The translations under genes and the position numbers were made by a program. 64,000 nucleotides of DNA from Chamaelirium japonicum (Eukaryota > Streptophyta > Magnoliopsida > Liliales > Melanthiaceae), in assembly GCA_947650365.1 (NCBI GenBank), contig OX393555.1:15340251-15404250 (forward strand), in the 5' to 3' direction. The notes beneath the pieces were generated by a model. The model saw only the letters and a program-made list of their open reading frames with translations, was not told the DNA's origin and searched no databases. The number at the start of each line of letters is the position of its first letter. The first letter of the stretch is position 1. This document shows positions 36,457-47,305 of this stretch, piece by piece.

Positions 36457-36627
36457 TCCTTGGGAGCCTAGCTAATAAACCGGTTGGGGTCCATGCCAAA
36501 CCCCCCTGACCTCGAGGGTTCTCAAATAAAAAACCAACTCTTCTTAATTGGTGAGTTAAAAAAAAAAGAAAAAATCCAAAGAACCAGAGAGAGAATTCAA
36601 AGAAAAAAATCTCACATCTTAATAAAA

Positions 36628-37753
36628 AGAGAATTTTCCCAAAGTGACCACCAGGTTTGTCGTATTGCTCAAACTAACTACAGAGCCCAAAAACGTTACT
36701 TTTTTTTATCACCTACACGTGCCAATTCAATGGCACGAGTGTTTCATGACTTTTTCTAACCATTTTGCCCTTAGCTGTAGTAAAAACATTGATTGAGTAA
36801 TTTTACGTCGGGTTTACGTCGAGTTGACGTTGGGTTTACGTCGGGTTTTCATCGATGAAGAGGTTCCGGCGAGGTTCCGACAAGGTTCTAGCAATTAAGA
36901 GGTTCCGACAAGGTTCTAGAAATTAAGAGGTACCGGTGAGGTTCCGACAAGGTTCCGGCAATGAAGAGGTTCCGACGAGGTTTTGTCGACGAAGAGATTC
37001 CGACGAGGTTTCGGCAATGTTTTTGCCCTTAACAGTAGTAAAAACATTGGTGGAGTAATTTTACATCGGGTTACGTTGGGTTTACGTCGGTTCCTGCAAG
37101 GTTCCGGTGATGAAGAGATTCCGGCGAGGTTCCATGAGGTTCCGACAATGAAGAGGTTCTGACGAGGTTACGACAGGGTTCTGAAGAGGTTTCGATGAGG
37201 TTCCGGTGAGGTTCCGACGACACGTAATGAAAACATAAACAAAATGTAACCAAACATAAACAGTAGTAAAAACATTGTTTACGTCGGGTTTGCGTCGATG
37301 AAGAGGTTCCGACGAGATTCCGGCGATTAAGAGGTTCCAGCAAGGTTCCGGCGATGAAGAGGTTCCGACGAGGTTACGTCGATGAAGAGATTTCGGCGAG
37401 GTTTATGTCGATGAAGCGGTTCCAGCGAGGTTCCGGTAATGAAGAGATTCCGGCGATGTTCGGACGAGGTTTCGGCGATGAAGAGGTTTCGGCAAGGTTC
37501 CGGCAGGGTTTTGAAGAGGTTCCGACGAAGTTCTGATGAAACGTAACGAAAACGTAAACAAAATGTAACTAAACGTAAACAAACGTAAAATTTGCGTTTG
37601 GGTTTCTACTGGTTTCCCGAAAGAAGAAGTGAATCGCTATATTAAGAATATTTTTGGCTAAAATGTTTTTGGTGTTCATAAAAGTAATATTTTTGGACTC
37701 TGTACTTAGTTTGAGCAATACGACAAATTTGGTGGTTAGTTTGGAAAAAACCT
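36628..37753. mobile_element. Mutator-like non-autonomous element with 9-bp TSD
   Basis: TTAATAAAA flanks both ends (36619-36627 and 37754-37762). Terminal inverted repeats of about 90-95 bp: the left has TTTGTCGTATTGCTCAAACT (about 36656), the right has AGTTTGAGCAATACGACAAA (about 37711). Between them lies a minisatellite instead of a transposase. Long TIRs and a 9-bp TSD are the Mutator (MULE) signature. Confidence 0.85.
36780..37560. repeat. GAGGTTCCGGC minisatellite inside the Mutator-like element
   Basis: Dozens of diverged 11-15 bp units of the form GAGGTTCCGRCRA, mixed with GATGAAGAG and TTTACGTCGGG, in three blocks separated by AGTAGTAAAAACATTG. Frames across it are repeat artefacts. 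Confidence 0.85.
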
Positions 37754-37869
37754 TTAATAAAAAAAGTTTAAGAGAGAGATTCCAAAGAAAGGTTGAAGAG
37801 AGAGGGAGAAAGAGAGATTCCAAAGATTGGGCAAATCACATGTCCATGAAACAAAGTCATCCAAGCAAT

Positions 37870-37871
<2 letters not shown>

Positions 37872-37915
<44 letters not shown>
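37872..37915. repeat. (GA)n microsatellite
   Basis: About 21 GA units between two copies of GATTCCAAAGATTGG. Confidence 0.95.
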
Positions 37916-37918
<3 letters not shown>

Positions 37919-38138
37919 CCAAAGATTGGATCTCTCCAAAGATTGGGCAAATCCATGTCCAGCCATTAAAGTCATCCAACCAATGTAGGATCAGAGGTTT
38001 CTGACTAAACAAGTGGCCTAACAAAGAAAGCTACCACGTCTCCAATCAAGAACGATGTCTCTTTCTCTGACAATCACATGATTGGCCTTATCCAGCTAAC
38101 CACTAAAAATTAACATAAACACTCCAAACCACAAAGAC

Positions 38139-38574
38139 CATCTCCAACGGCCTCCTAATAGAGCTTTAAAGGAGGTCGTGCCTCTCCGAGCGAACTGATG
38201 GTGCTCGAATCGGCTCCGTTCGGTGCTATAAAAGACTGATGTGATGTTCTACATGGATCCTGTTTGTTCCGGACCTTCGAATGGCTCTACATACAACAGA
38301 GATCTTTTGGAGCCTCTGAACAAATTAAATAATTTTTATAAGTCCAACGATGCATGCACTATCCAATGGTTATTTTTTACCCGTTTGATGCAAATTTGGA
38401 GGGTTTGGATAAGTTACAAATATGAGAGGGTTTGGTGTAAAATGGCTAGGATATCCTAGTTCGGCGGTCATTGGAAGGGTCATTCTCGCAACTAGGATAC
38501 TTAGATGAGGTGGCTACCAAAATGGGGCCCACAGTGCTAAAGAGGTCCTCCTAGTTTGGAGGCTGTTGGAGATG
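38139..38574. mobile_element. MITE with CATCTCCAAC ends
   Basis: The left end CATCTCCAACGGCCTCCTAA pairs with the right end GGAGGCTGTTGGAGATG. It holds TATA-like and GGTC blocks but no coding sequence. CATCTCCAAC-ended MITEs are common in plants; the TSD is not clear. Confidence 0.6.
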
Positions 38575-38590
38575 CTATAAATATGTACCC

Positions 38591-38594
<4 letters not shown>

Positions 38595-38630
<36 letters not shown>
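38595..38630. repeat. (CT)n microsatellite
   Basis: About 18 CT units; the equivalent place in copy L (about 14431-14440) has only a few. Confidence 0.93.
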
Positions 38631-38632
<2 letters not shown>

Positions 38633-38958
38633 TTTAAAGCATTAAATAAAATTATATATAAAATAATAATGTACTGTAAATAATTAATGAGTGGTCAATG
38701 TGCAGATATGTAAGGGTAGAATGGTAAAAAATCAATTGGGGACCACTTGCTGGGAGCTCCCAGCCCGATCCAAATTACAAAGAAGCGATGGGAGCTCCCA
38801 GCATCATGTGGGAGCGGGTTACTGGGGGTTAAGACTTGGGAACTCATAAGGCCCGCTGGGACTGGCCTTCGGAGAGGGTTGGAGATGCTGATGGAACTCC
38901 TGCGGCCATATAGGATAGGTAGGAGCGTAGCCCCTTTATGTCCCAGTGGCCTCGTCAA

Positions 38959-39533
38959 TAGGGGTGGCAATCGGTCGGGTTCGGGTCAGACCCTACCCCT
39001 ATCCATACTCATACCCATTCGGGTATGGTAGGTTCCATACCCTACACATACCCATTCGGTTAGAAGAGGGTCCATACCCGATCCATACACAATCGGGTTT
39101 CGGGTTTCGGTTTGGGTTTCAGGTATGAGTTGGATATATTTTGTCTATTTTTTCCCACCATATATTCAATCATTGAGGAGAAAAATCAAGGTATCACAAT
39201 GCAATGTTAAGAAGCTCTTTTAGTTTCTTATTACAATGGTTTTAGTAGAGTATAAGTTTGGATAGGAATATGGGTTCGGTTAGATTTTGGGTATATGACA
39301 ATGAGTTTAGAGTTGAAATGTATTATCTAGAATACACAAGTTAGAGTGGCAATCGGGTTTCGGGTATGGGTATTGAGGTACCCATACCCATATCCAAAAG
39401 TTAATCGGGTAGGGTATCCATATCCATACCCTACCCAAACCATGTTTCGTGTACAAAATTTGTACCCATACCCAATGTTTCGGGTCGGGTTTCGGTTGGA
39501 TTTTCCAGTTTTCAGAGTCCATTGCCACCCCTA
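38959..39533. mobile_element. Non-autonomous hAT element with 8-bp TSD
   Basis: Perfect inverted ends TAGGGGTGGCAAT/ATTGCCACCCCTA and a perfect TSD CTCGTCAA (38951-38958 and 39534-39541). Length 575 bp. The body is rich in CCCATACCC and GGGTATGGG; a second internal left-end-like TAGAGTGGCAATCGGG at about 39342 suggests one copy inserted into another. Confidence 0.92.
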
Positions 39534-39555
39534 CTCGTCAAGGGGTACCAAAAGG

Positions 39556-39638
<83 letters not shown>
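39556..39638. repeat. (GA)n microsatellite
   Basis: About 40 GA units, equivalent to the GA tract at 14722-14821 in the other copy of the unit. Confidence 0.97.
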
Positions 39639-39640
<2 letters not shown>

Positions 39641-40951
39641 TGGATCCCCTAACCGTGTTCGTTGAAAATGGGATCACTATGTGTCGCTCTCCAAATCGTT
39701 GAATCCATCATAATATTCTGCCATTATTGATGTGCTATGGGTCAACATAGCCTTTTTAATAAATCATAAGTTTTACTTTACTTTTCTATAATAATATTCT
39801 CATAAGTTTTACTTTACTTTTCTATAGTAATATTTTCTATCTAGTAAATCTCCTACCATTCACTTTACTATAACTTTTTGGATCCAAATAAGAACATATT
39901 TTTACCATGAGAATTTATTGAAATTCTCATAGCCCATTGTCCCACCAATCAGGAGGTGCCAGCTGGCATCTCCACAAGGGTTGTCCTCAGTTGTCCCTTA
40001 GTTTGTTCAAGATTAAAGAAGAAAACGTGGATACGTCTTATAGGCCGGTCGTAGTCACGGTCGTCAAATTTTTACTCTAATTTTTGTTGTCGCCATGCCG
40101 TCAGCGCATACGTTCGGTAAAGGGACAAATCCTCCCCTATGGCCCACTTTGTCAGCCAATAATACACGTGCTATTTTTCTCTTTTTTTAATTTTTTTTAA
40201 TGCAATTTTCTAGGCCAAGCAAAGGCACGTTCTATAAAAAAAAAAATCACATCTCCATCTACCAATTATTTTAATGTTGAATTGAATAGCCGTATCACAA
40301 AGAAAAATAATAATAATAATCCATAAGGGCTCCACTTTTGTGCATCTCAAGTACTAAGAATTCTTCAATAATATTAGGGGACTCACTAAAAGCCCTTTTT
40401 GGAAGATGGTCTTGAGATCCGAGCCCGATTACACCAAGTCTTTCGACGCAAATTAACTTTTCAACACCTTAGAGATGATATAATTGTCATTCCCTCCTCC
40501 TACAAATGACAAATTTGTTGGATTTTAGCATGTTAAAAGCCAACCCAAATGGTAGAATCTTAAAAATTGCTCGGACGAATTCAGGCTCGTCCTAGCTAAT
40601 CAGTTGCAGGGAAATAGGCAGGGAGGCTTGGAATTTGCCAGGCGAATCGGGGACTAGAACAGCGACCAGGGGTAGCGGGTTTTGAGTCCCGGATGAGTTT
40701 GGAAAGGCCCCAAGTTTATCTCCATGTACCTGAATGAAGACCGCGAGTCAAAACCCTACTGCATCAGTACTTCTATTGATATATGATTCCTCTATTATAA
40801 AGAGGGGTATGTGGCTCTAGTATTTGGAAGCTGAATGTTCAGATCGTCTACGACAAGTTGGGTCGGAGAGAGAGAAACAAGGAGAACTCTTCTAAGGTTT
40901 CTTGTGGCCGTGAAAGAGAAGAGAGAGAAAGAGAAGAAGAAGAAGAATAAG

Positions 40952-43534
40952 TGTTGTTACGATCCGAGGCCATCGCGCAGCGGAACATGACTTGCGTAGT
41001 ACCACCACGGTGGAGACGACCATCGACAAGACCGAGCAATAGAATAATCAAGCAAAACACCCAAAGAAATTCCAGCAACGATCGATCAATGGATTTACTA
41101 GTATGGAAAAAACCCGAGTACAAGAATAATTGTCTCTAACCAATCCCTCATACACCCACAAAGAGACCCCCCAAGGAGAACAGATCCCACAGCCTTACAC
41201 CCCGAAGACAAGAAGAATCACTTCCCGAAACCCTCCGGTCTCCAATGGTTTTCTCTCCAGCTCCCTTGATGACGGCTACCTTCTAAACACTAACCCGCGA
41301 TACTCATGTGCCACCATGATCATTCTTTCTTCATCCTTAGGGGTCCTTTTATAGCCCCAAATTCGTGCAAGACCTAGGAGAGAAGATAGAAACAAACTCC
41401 TAAAAGTTCTATAGAAAACCCACAAAAAACACAATTGAAACCGCGTCCCGCACATGCCTATCCGGTGCCTGGCGCCTTGGGCTCTAGAATTCCTGCACAC
41501 GGGCCAGGCCGCCTCGGGTTGGCACCTAAGGCATCGGTTTTGGCGCCCAGGGCGCCAGGCCCATTTTTTCGCCTTTGTCTTCGCTCCGTAGTCGCTCCAT
41601 CTTCCGCCATCCTTCGCGCACGAACCTTGGACATGTTGAGAGCTTGTTTTAAGCCAACATTCTCAACAATCTCCACCTTAGCTTCAAACAAGACAAGAGC
41701 CAAAACATTGCACATGGACTTTATCTCTTTGAACTATGAATCCATCTCCTGATCGTCGTTTCCCCTTTGCCCCCGTACCGGGAGCCCAATCACCAAGCTT
41801 GATAATTTCTAAAGTCTTTCGACTTGGCTGACCTCTTGATCAATCTCGCCCCTGAGCGTGCTCCACCAGCACCCATGTTCTTCACCAAACATCGTGCATG
41901 TGCCGCCGCTCTCCCGGCTAATGTCATGATCATGGAAGTTCCATTCATCGTCCATCGATGACCCCGCCACAAACCACGATCCTTGATTTGCTCTGTGACG
42001 CTGCCCAACCCCATTGCTCCCAACCCGTTGTCCATCGACCAACACTCGAATATCTTCTGCACCCTGCTGCACCACAGGTCAGCCCGCAGCTGAGTTCGCC
42101 GTCACCACGACTGTGGTCACCTTTTTCCCACTATCCGTCGACAGCCACTGCATCCTGTTAAATCACAAGTGTGCCCACGACCATGCATGTCGCTATCGCG
42201 CCCATCAGCGCCCTCATTGCCCGTCGATGATCCGCACCGATGCCCGTGGCACCTCCACCAATTGCTCGTCGGTAACCCATATTAGTTCGCTCGTCGGCAG
42301 TTGAACACGATGCCGTCGATGACTCCCGTGCCATCGAGGTGCTCCCCCTCGATCTAGGCACCCGCACATACCGTGCCATCATGACTTTTCCATCGCGAAC
42401 CATCAAGCCGGGGAGTAGGTGCCAAACCGCACCCTCCTCCCGGCTAGCGCCTTCGGTGTCTCGAACCGCCCTGAGGGAGGACGTCCTCGATCACAACTTC
42501 CTCCTCGAAGCCTCCTGTGAAGACCCGAACCACCCGGAGAGTACTGGACAGTGCCTCTCCCTGTCGTGCCCTTCGCCTAGGGCTCATACCGTCGTCGCCA
42601 ACAAGCCTCCCCCGGGGAAGAGGTGCTATTCTACAACCTCTCTCCGGGCTTCTAGCTTCCTCCTTGGATGTCGCTCTCGGATTATCCGTCACACCGCGTG
42701 CTGCGAGTGCGTCTCGGGCCCTTTTCTTTGGTCTATCTTGATTTACGTAATCAAACTAGAGCCTTCCCGGATCACCAGCAAGAAGCTCTGATATCAATTG
42801 TTGTTATCAGTTTTTTCACTGAACCTTAAGCTTTGATACCAATTGTTATTGCGATCTGAGGTCCTCGAGTAGCGGAACACGACTTGCATAGTATCACCAC
42901 GGTGGAGACGACCATCGACAAGACCGAGCAATAGAATAATCAAAGCAAAACACCCAAAAAAATTCTGGCAACCACCGATCAATAGATTTACTAGTATGGG
43001 GAAAACCCGAGTACAAGAACAATTATCTCTAACCAATCCCTTATACACCCACAAAGAGATCCCACCAAGGAGAATAGATCCCGCATCCATACACCCCGAA
43101 GACAAGAAGAAACCCTTTCCAAAAACCCTCCGGTCTCCAATGGTTTCCTTTTCCTTTCCCTTGATGACGACTACCTTCTATACCCTAAACTGGGATACTC
43201 ATATGCCACCATGATAATTCTTTCTTCATCCTTAGGGGTCTTTTTATAGCCCCAAATTCGTGCAAGAATTAGGAGAGAAGATAGAAACAAACTCCTCTCT
43301 CGAAAACCCATAAAAAACGCAACCGAAACCGTGTCCCACACATGCCTATCTGGTGCTGGTGCTTTGGGCACCAGAATTCCTACGCACGGGCCGAGCCGCC
43401 CCGGGTTAGCGCCCAGGGCACCATGCCCCTCTTTTCGCCCATGTCTTTGCTCCGTAGCCGCTCTGTCATCCGCCATCCTTCGCGCATGAACCTTTGACAT
43501 GTTGAGAGCTTGTTTTAAGCAAACATCCTCAACA
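40952..43534 (-). mobile_element. Short non-autonomous LTR element (copia-type ends)
   Basis: Two direct repeats, 40952-41668 and 42844-43534 (about 700 bp), each starting TGTTRTT and ending CTCAACA or CTCAACA-like. On the minus strand a polypurine tract AAGGTGGAGAT abuts the left LTR and a PBS-like TTGGTATCAAAGC abuts the right one. Flanks ATAAG and AGAAG agree at 4 of 5 bases. The 1.17-kb interior has no recognisable gag or pol, so it resembles a LARD/TRIM-type passenger. The LTRs are clearly diverged, so it is fairly old. It splits the repeated unit at 38577-44448. Confidence 0.78.
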
Positions 43535-43875
43535 AGAAGAAGAAGAAGGAGGAAGGAAGAAGAGGAAGGAAGAAGAGAGAGGATAGGTCTATCTCAGGAT
43601 CTCCCATAGGTCTTCTCTAGTTTATCTCTAAGTTCCTCGACAAGTCTACCCTGGCTTCTACTTCGGTAGGCATTTTTCATTTCTCGAGATCCTCCGATAT
43701 ATCTCTGTATCTCTTAGAGCGGTTTTCTCTCTACTTTGTGGTTATGCAATATTTTGAGAAGGGAAACATCGAGAGGGGTTTACGAGGTTCCGACAAATGA
43801 AGAATCACTACTTGTGTATCTCTTGATGAGTGATAATCCAAATCATTGAATGCAAGTAGTTATGTTGTTCGCACT

Positions 43876-44333
43876 TAGGGCTGACAATTCTGGACCCGAC
43901 ACAAAGTTAGCAGGTCTAGGTCTGGGTTAAACGAGTTCGGGTCGATACAATAGACCCGTTTAATAAACTGGTCGAGTCTGGGTTTAGGGTCTGGACACGG
44001 TAGACCCAAGACCCGTTTAAAATTCAACGGGTCGTGTCGGGTCGGGTCTACCCGCAATCCGATACTGTAGTATGTAGTACCAATGGGTCTTATCGGGTCA
44101 GGTCGGGTCGGGTCGAGTCGGATTGGGTCGGATCGGGGTCAACTGAATAGACCCATGTGGTAAACGGGTCTTATCGGGTCTACCAGTTTATAAGCGGGCC
44201 GGGTACGGGTTTAGGGTCTAGACACAATTAGTTAAACGGGTTGGGTCCGGGTCTAGGGGTTTGGACACGACCCAAAACTAGACACGACACAAACCCAACC
44301 CGACACAACCCATTGCCGGGTATCATATTCTTT
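43876..44333. mobile_element. hAT-like repeat rich in GGGTCGGGTC
   Basis: The left end TAGGGCTGACAATT matches the hAT ends seen at 48233-48700, and the body is the same CCCGACCCGTTTAA/GGGTCTACCC sequence in inverse orientation. The right end near CCATTGCCGGGTA is diverged and I see no matching 8-bp flanks. Confidence 0.6.
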
Positions 44334-44448
44334 TTTCTTGGCCATGATCTCCGCGCGTAGTGCTTGATCCTCGATCCGTACCACGATGCTTTGGGAAAGA
44401 CTCAGTGCATCGGATCTAAATTATTGGGCCTTTGTTTCCTCAACAAGT

Positions 44449-44470
44449 GATATCAGAGCCAGATTCGATC
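44449..44470 (+). promoter_or_regulatory. Primer-binding-site-like sequence
   Basis: GTGATATCAGAGCCAGATTC directly after CCTCAACA. It resembles the TGGTATCAGAGC sites used with initiator tRNA-Met that follow the other LTRs here, and it fixes the right edge and orientation of the long-LTR-like unit. Confidence 0.55.
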
Positions 44471-44509
44471 TGAACAAAGCTGCCATTCCTTCACTGTCAC
44501 GCAATACAG

Positions 44510-44730
44510 TATGGTTGTGGAGTATCAATTTGGTTACTATAGTGATTTCACGATAGCAATGGTGAAAACATTGTAGCTACAGTGAAATCACTGTAGCAAC
44601 CAAATTGATACTCTAAATTGAATCACTATTGCTACAGTAATTTCACTATAGACCGAATTAATACTCAGCTGTCCAAATTGATACTTCAAATCGAATCCTT
44701 ATTGCTCTACCTTCACTGTAGACCCATCTA
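44510..44730. repeat. Palindromic motif cluster, block 3
   Basis: Several variants of CTACAGTGAAATCACTGTAG in both orientations with AATTGATACT words between, just downstream of the primer-binding-like site. Same family as 11170-11640 and 13030-14080. Confidence 0.7.
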
Positions 44731-44744
44731 GGCTAGGTTGGGTC

Positions 44745-44965
44745 GATTCTTAACATGTTTGGTTCCGTGTAGTTGCAACGCACGCAGTCAACATTGCACG
44801 CTTCCGCCCGTTTGGTTCTAAGTAGTTGCCAAAAACTGGCGCAGTTGTAACTCTCTCCCAGCTGATTTCCTGTAGAAAATGATACAATTAGAACACACAT
44901 TTTTTTACTGCGTGTTCCAACTATAGCAGTTGCGGCCCCACTACATGCGTTCCCACTGTTAATTA
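44745..44965. mobile_element. MITE-like repeat related to the one in CslE intron 4
   Basis: Contains TTTGGTTCCGTGTAGTTG, GCGTGTTCCAACTA and ACGCACGCAGT blocks in the same order as 57215-57436. The termini are less clear here. Confidence 0.45.
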
Positions 44966-45048
44966 AACCCGGTCCAAGATCGATGAAATTCACCACGAAT
45001 CACACGTGAGTCTATCAATAATTGAGGCTAATTTAATCTCTATGATTA

Positions 45049-45312
45049 GGAGCACTCCAACCGGTCTCTAAAAGAGATCTCTTGATCTCTAAAATTTGAT
45101 ATGGCCTCTAAATTTGGAGGTCAAATATGGATCTCTAAATTATTGTTCACCCATTATTTATTTTTTTAAAGTCCTATATTTCTCATACATTGCTTTTTTT
45201 TATTATAAAATATAGATTGGAAATAAGACAAAACAAAAAAGTTAAGATGGGACAAAATAAGAGACAATGGTTAGAGTTGGATGGTCTCTTGATCTCAAAA
45301 AGAGTCTTTGTT
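45049..45312. mobile_element. Probable MITE
   Basis: GAGCACTCCAACCGGTCTCT and CTCTTGATCTCTAA on the left are mirrored by GGTTAGAGTTGGATGGTCTC and CTTGATCTCAAAAAGAG on the right. AT-rich centre, no coding. Confidence 0.4.
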
Positions 45313-45317
45313 TAAAA

Positions 45318-45500
45318 CCAGCGCTCCCTCATTGGGGTGTACAAAAAACCGGTGGAACCAAGGAACCGAACCGATCCGAATCATATGGTTTGGTTCGGTT
45401 TCTAGCAGGATCAGTCCGGTTTTGATTCCCAAAATGCAAAATTGTAGGGGACCGGTTCGGTTTCCGGTTCTAGGTACCAGTTATCCGAATCGAATCGAAC
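45318..45500. other. Diverged hAT-like remnant
   Basis: GGGGTGTACAAAAAACCGG opens a block of GAACCGAACCG/CGGTTCGGTTT words like the element at 45693-45882. The right end is not resolved. Confidence 0.35.
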
Positions 45501-45692
45501 CGAACCGGTTCATGTATATGTATCATTCACGGGTCGGGTAATACGGGTGATGTGGGTTGGGTCATTATGCAACGTGCCCTGCTGATCTCCACAATCAAGT
45601 ATCTGGCTTTAGGATTACTTGTTGTTTCCTCGGTTTTGAATATATTTTTTTATTATTTCTATATGCTCCAATGATGGACCTATCGTAACTTC

Positions 45693-45882
45693 TAGGGGTG
45701 CACAAAAAACTAGTGGAACCAGAGAACAGAACCAAATTGATTTTATATGGTTCAGTCAGGTCCGGTTCCATGCTCTCACCGTTCGGTTCCGGTTCCGGTT
45801 CCAAATATTTGAAAATCGTTAGGACCGGTTTGGTTCCTCGTTCATCCCGGAACCGGTCCAAACCGAACAATGTGCACCCCTA
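45693..45882. mobile_element. Small hAT-like element
   Basis: 190 bp with ends TAGGGGTGCACA and TGTGCACCCCTA, a perfect 12-bp inverted repeat, and an interior of GGTTCCGGTTCC words. The 8-bp flanks do not match, so the insertion is old or the ends have shifted. Confidence 0.65.
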
Positions 45883-45963
45883 CTCAGTCATCATTCACTT
45901 TTGCCCGGCCCCATTCAGTGACTGTTAATGTCGACTTTCCCTCCATTAGTGTAGGGCCAAAAA

Positions 45964-46437
45964 GGTTGGCTTCCTCTCCACCACATGATTGCCTCCTCTA
46001 TCGATTGTTTGACGATTTGGGGAGCGACAAGTGGATATCCGAAAATCAATGACCACAATCTATGGTCATGGGATGAACCCAAGAGGGATGCCACCACCCC
46101 GCCCGTCGTCCACCACTGCCACTGTTACTAGAAGCCATCGCCAACCACCCCTGCCGACCATCGGCCGCTCCGTTGGCCACCACCCGCCTCTGAGGGTGGC
46201 AGCTGGAGGAGGGTGGTGACCGTCGAGGCGACCGGTGGTGGAAGGCAGCGGTAGGTGGCCGACAGCGGCAGGGAGGCGAACAGGTGGTAGGCAGCGACCG
46301 GGGTGGTGGCATCCTCCCATGGATTAATCCTTTGGCCATAAATCGTGGTTGTTGATTTTTGGATTGCCATTTGTCGCTCCCCAAATCGTTAGCGGTCGAC
46401 AGGGAAGACGGTCATTAGTGGAAAGGAGTCAAACCCC
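45964..46437. mobile_element. Mutator-like foldback element 1
   Basis: The right end is complementary to the left over about 140 bp, including ACGATTTGGGGAGCGACAA against TTGTCGCTCCCCAAATCGT. Flanks share GCCAAAAA (45956-45963 and 46438-46445), 8 of the 9 bases expected for a MULE. The centre is GC-rich and open in several frames but has no domain. Confidence 0.65.
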
Positions 46438-46792
46438 GCCAAAAATGTGTTGATGAGGTCCGTTCGGTACGGATTTGACTCCTCTCCAATGATGATCTTC
46501 TCCCCTTTTGGTATTTTAGAAGCGACACATGGCAATCCCAATTTCAACGGCCACAATCTATGGGTCATGAGATGAACCATAGGGGGGTGAATGCCAGTAC
46601 TATCGGCCGCCATACACCAACAGATGTCGCCACTGTGACGTACAAGACCCAAGACTCCTAAGGCTGTGATACCAAGATGGATGAGGTGAGGTGAGGTGTA
46701 CAAGGCCACGAGTTAGTCCCACATCGTCTGGAGAGAAAGAGATCACGATCTACTTATATAATTTTTCCTCCTAAACATAGAAGACGCATTTT

Positions 46793-46905
46793 AAATCCGT
46801 GCACCGCTATGGATTTCATAAGAACTCTATAGTTAAGCGTGCTCGGGCGAGAGTAGTACTAAGATGGGTGACCCCCCTTGGGAAGTCCTTGTGCGTGCAC
46901 GAGCA
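46793..46905 (+). other. 5S rRNA-derived segment in Cassandra LTR 1
   Basis: AACTCTATAGTTAAGCGTGC, then CGGGCGAGAGTAGTAC and GATGGGTGACC, match the conserved core of plant 5S rRNA including the internal pol III promoter (A box, intermediate element, C box). The 5' part is diverged. It is an LTR component, not a 5S gene. Confidence 0.85.
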
Positions 46906-47189
46906 AAGCGAACAATATCTTGTGTTTTTGGGGCGGATGTTACAAAATGGTATCAGAGTCAATTCTCCTCGCTATGGGGGGTTTAACCCTACACGAGGAT
47001 GTGTAGCCCTTAAGGGGGGTGGATTGTGACGACCAAGAGTCAAGACTCCTGAGACTATGATGCCAAGATGGATGATATAAGGTGAGGTGAGGTGTACAAG
47101 GCCACGAGTTAGTCCCACATCGCCTGGAGAGTAGGAGATCCTGAGCTATTTATATAATTTCTTCTCTCAAACATAGGAGACATGTTTTA

Positions 47190-47305
47190 AATCCGTGCGC
47201 CGCTACAGATTTCGTAAGAACTCCATAGTTAAGCGTGCTCGGGCGAGAGTAGTACAAGGATGGGTGACCCCACTGGGTAGTCCTCGTGCTTGCACGGACA
47301 AAGCG
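47190..47305 (+). other. 5S rRNA-derived segment in Cassandra LTR 2
   Basis: AGAACTCCATAGTTAAGCGT, CGGGCGAGAGTAGTAC and GATGGGTGACCCC, a little closer to true 5S (AACTCC) than the first copy. The internal pol III promoter boxes are kept. Confidence 0.85.

Larger units (their letters stand above)
32654..36556 (+). mobile_element. L1-type LINE, copy B (5' truncated, with 3' end)
   Basis: 32654-35456 duplicates 29813-32615 base for base in length (2803 bp each) with scattered substitutions. Beyond the shared part it keeps the 3' half: the region with WGVSKTFNVYHCGCHYSLGDDKDIRFWLDRW (35334-35630), a zinc-binding RT C-terminal domain (about 35830-36000, PLKIRIFMWIALKDR, CPYCDLG, then HLLF), a 146-bp internal tandem duplication, and a 3' UTR ending in an A-rich tail near 36549-36556. 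RT segments lie at 34173-34646, 34508-34747 and 34728-35297; the catalytic box reads FAD then loses the second Asp. Dead by frame changes. Confidence 0.87.
38577..44448 (+). mobile_element. Long-LTR-like unit, copy R, heavily nested
   Basis: Collinear with 14420-16440. It is interrupted by a hAT (38959-39533), a short LTR element (40952-43534) and a hAT-like repeat (43876-44333). It ends TTTCCTCAACA, followed at 44449 by GTGATATCAGAGCC, a tRNA-Met-type primer binding site. That makes it a probable 5' LTR, plus orientation, of unusual length (over 2 kb after removing insertions). What follows (44510-44730) is the palindromic-motif DNA that also precedes copy L. No gag-pol is seen, so a large non-autonomous LTR family is the best guess. 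Confidence 0.5.

Noticed and set aside
41435-42791. Host gene in the GC-rich interior of the 40952-43534 element
   Set aside because: Frames are short and overlapping on both strands, without domains, and enclosed by LTRs.
43876-44333. Telomere-like or satellite DNA (GGGTCGGGTC words)
   Set aside because: Ends and sister copy identify a hAT-type element; no regular telomeric unit.
45870-46384. Several open frames in GC-rich DNA
   Set aside because: They lie inside the Mutator-like foldback element, overlap on both strands and show no domain.
46793-47305. 5S rRNA genes
   Set aside because: The 5S-like cores sit inside paired LTRs with PBS and polypurine tract (Cassandra); the 5' part of 5S is degenerate.
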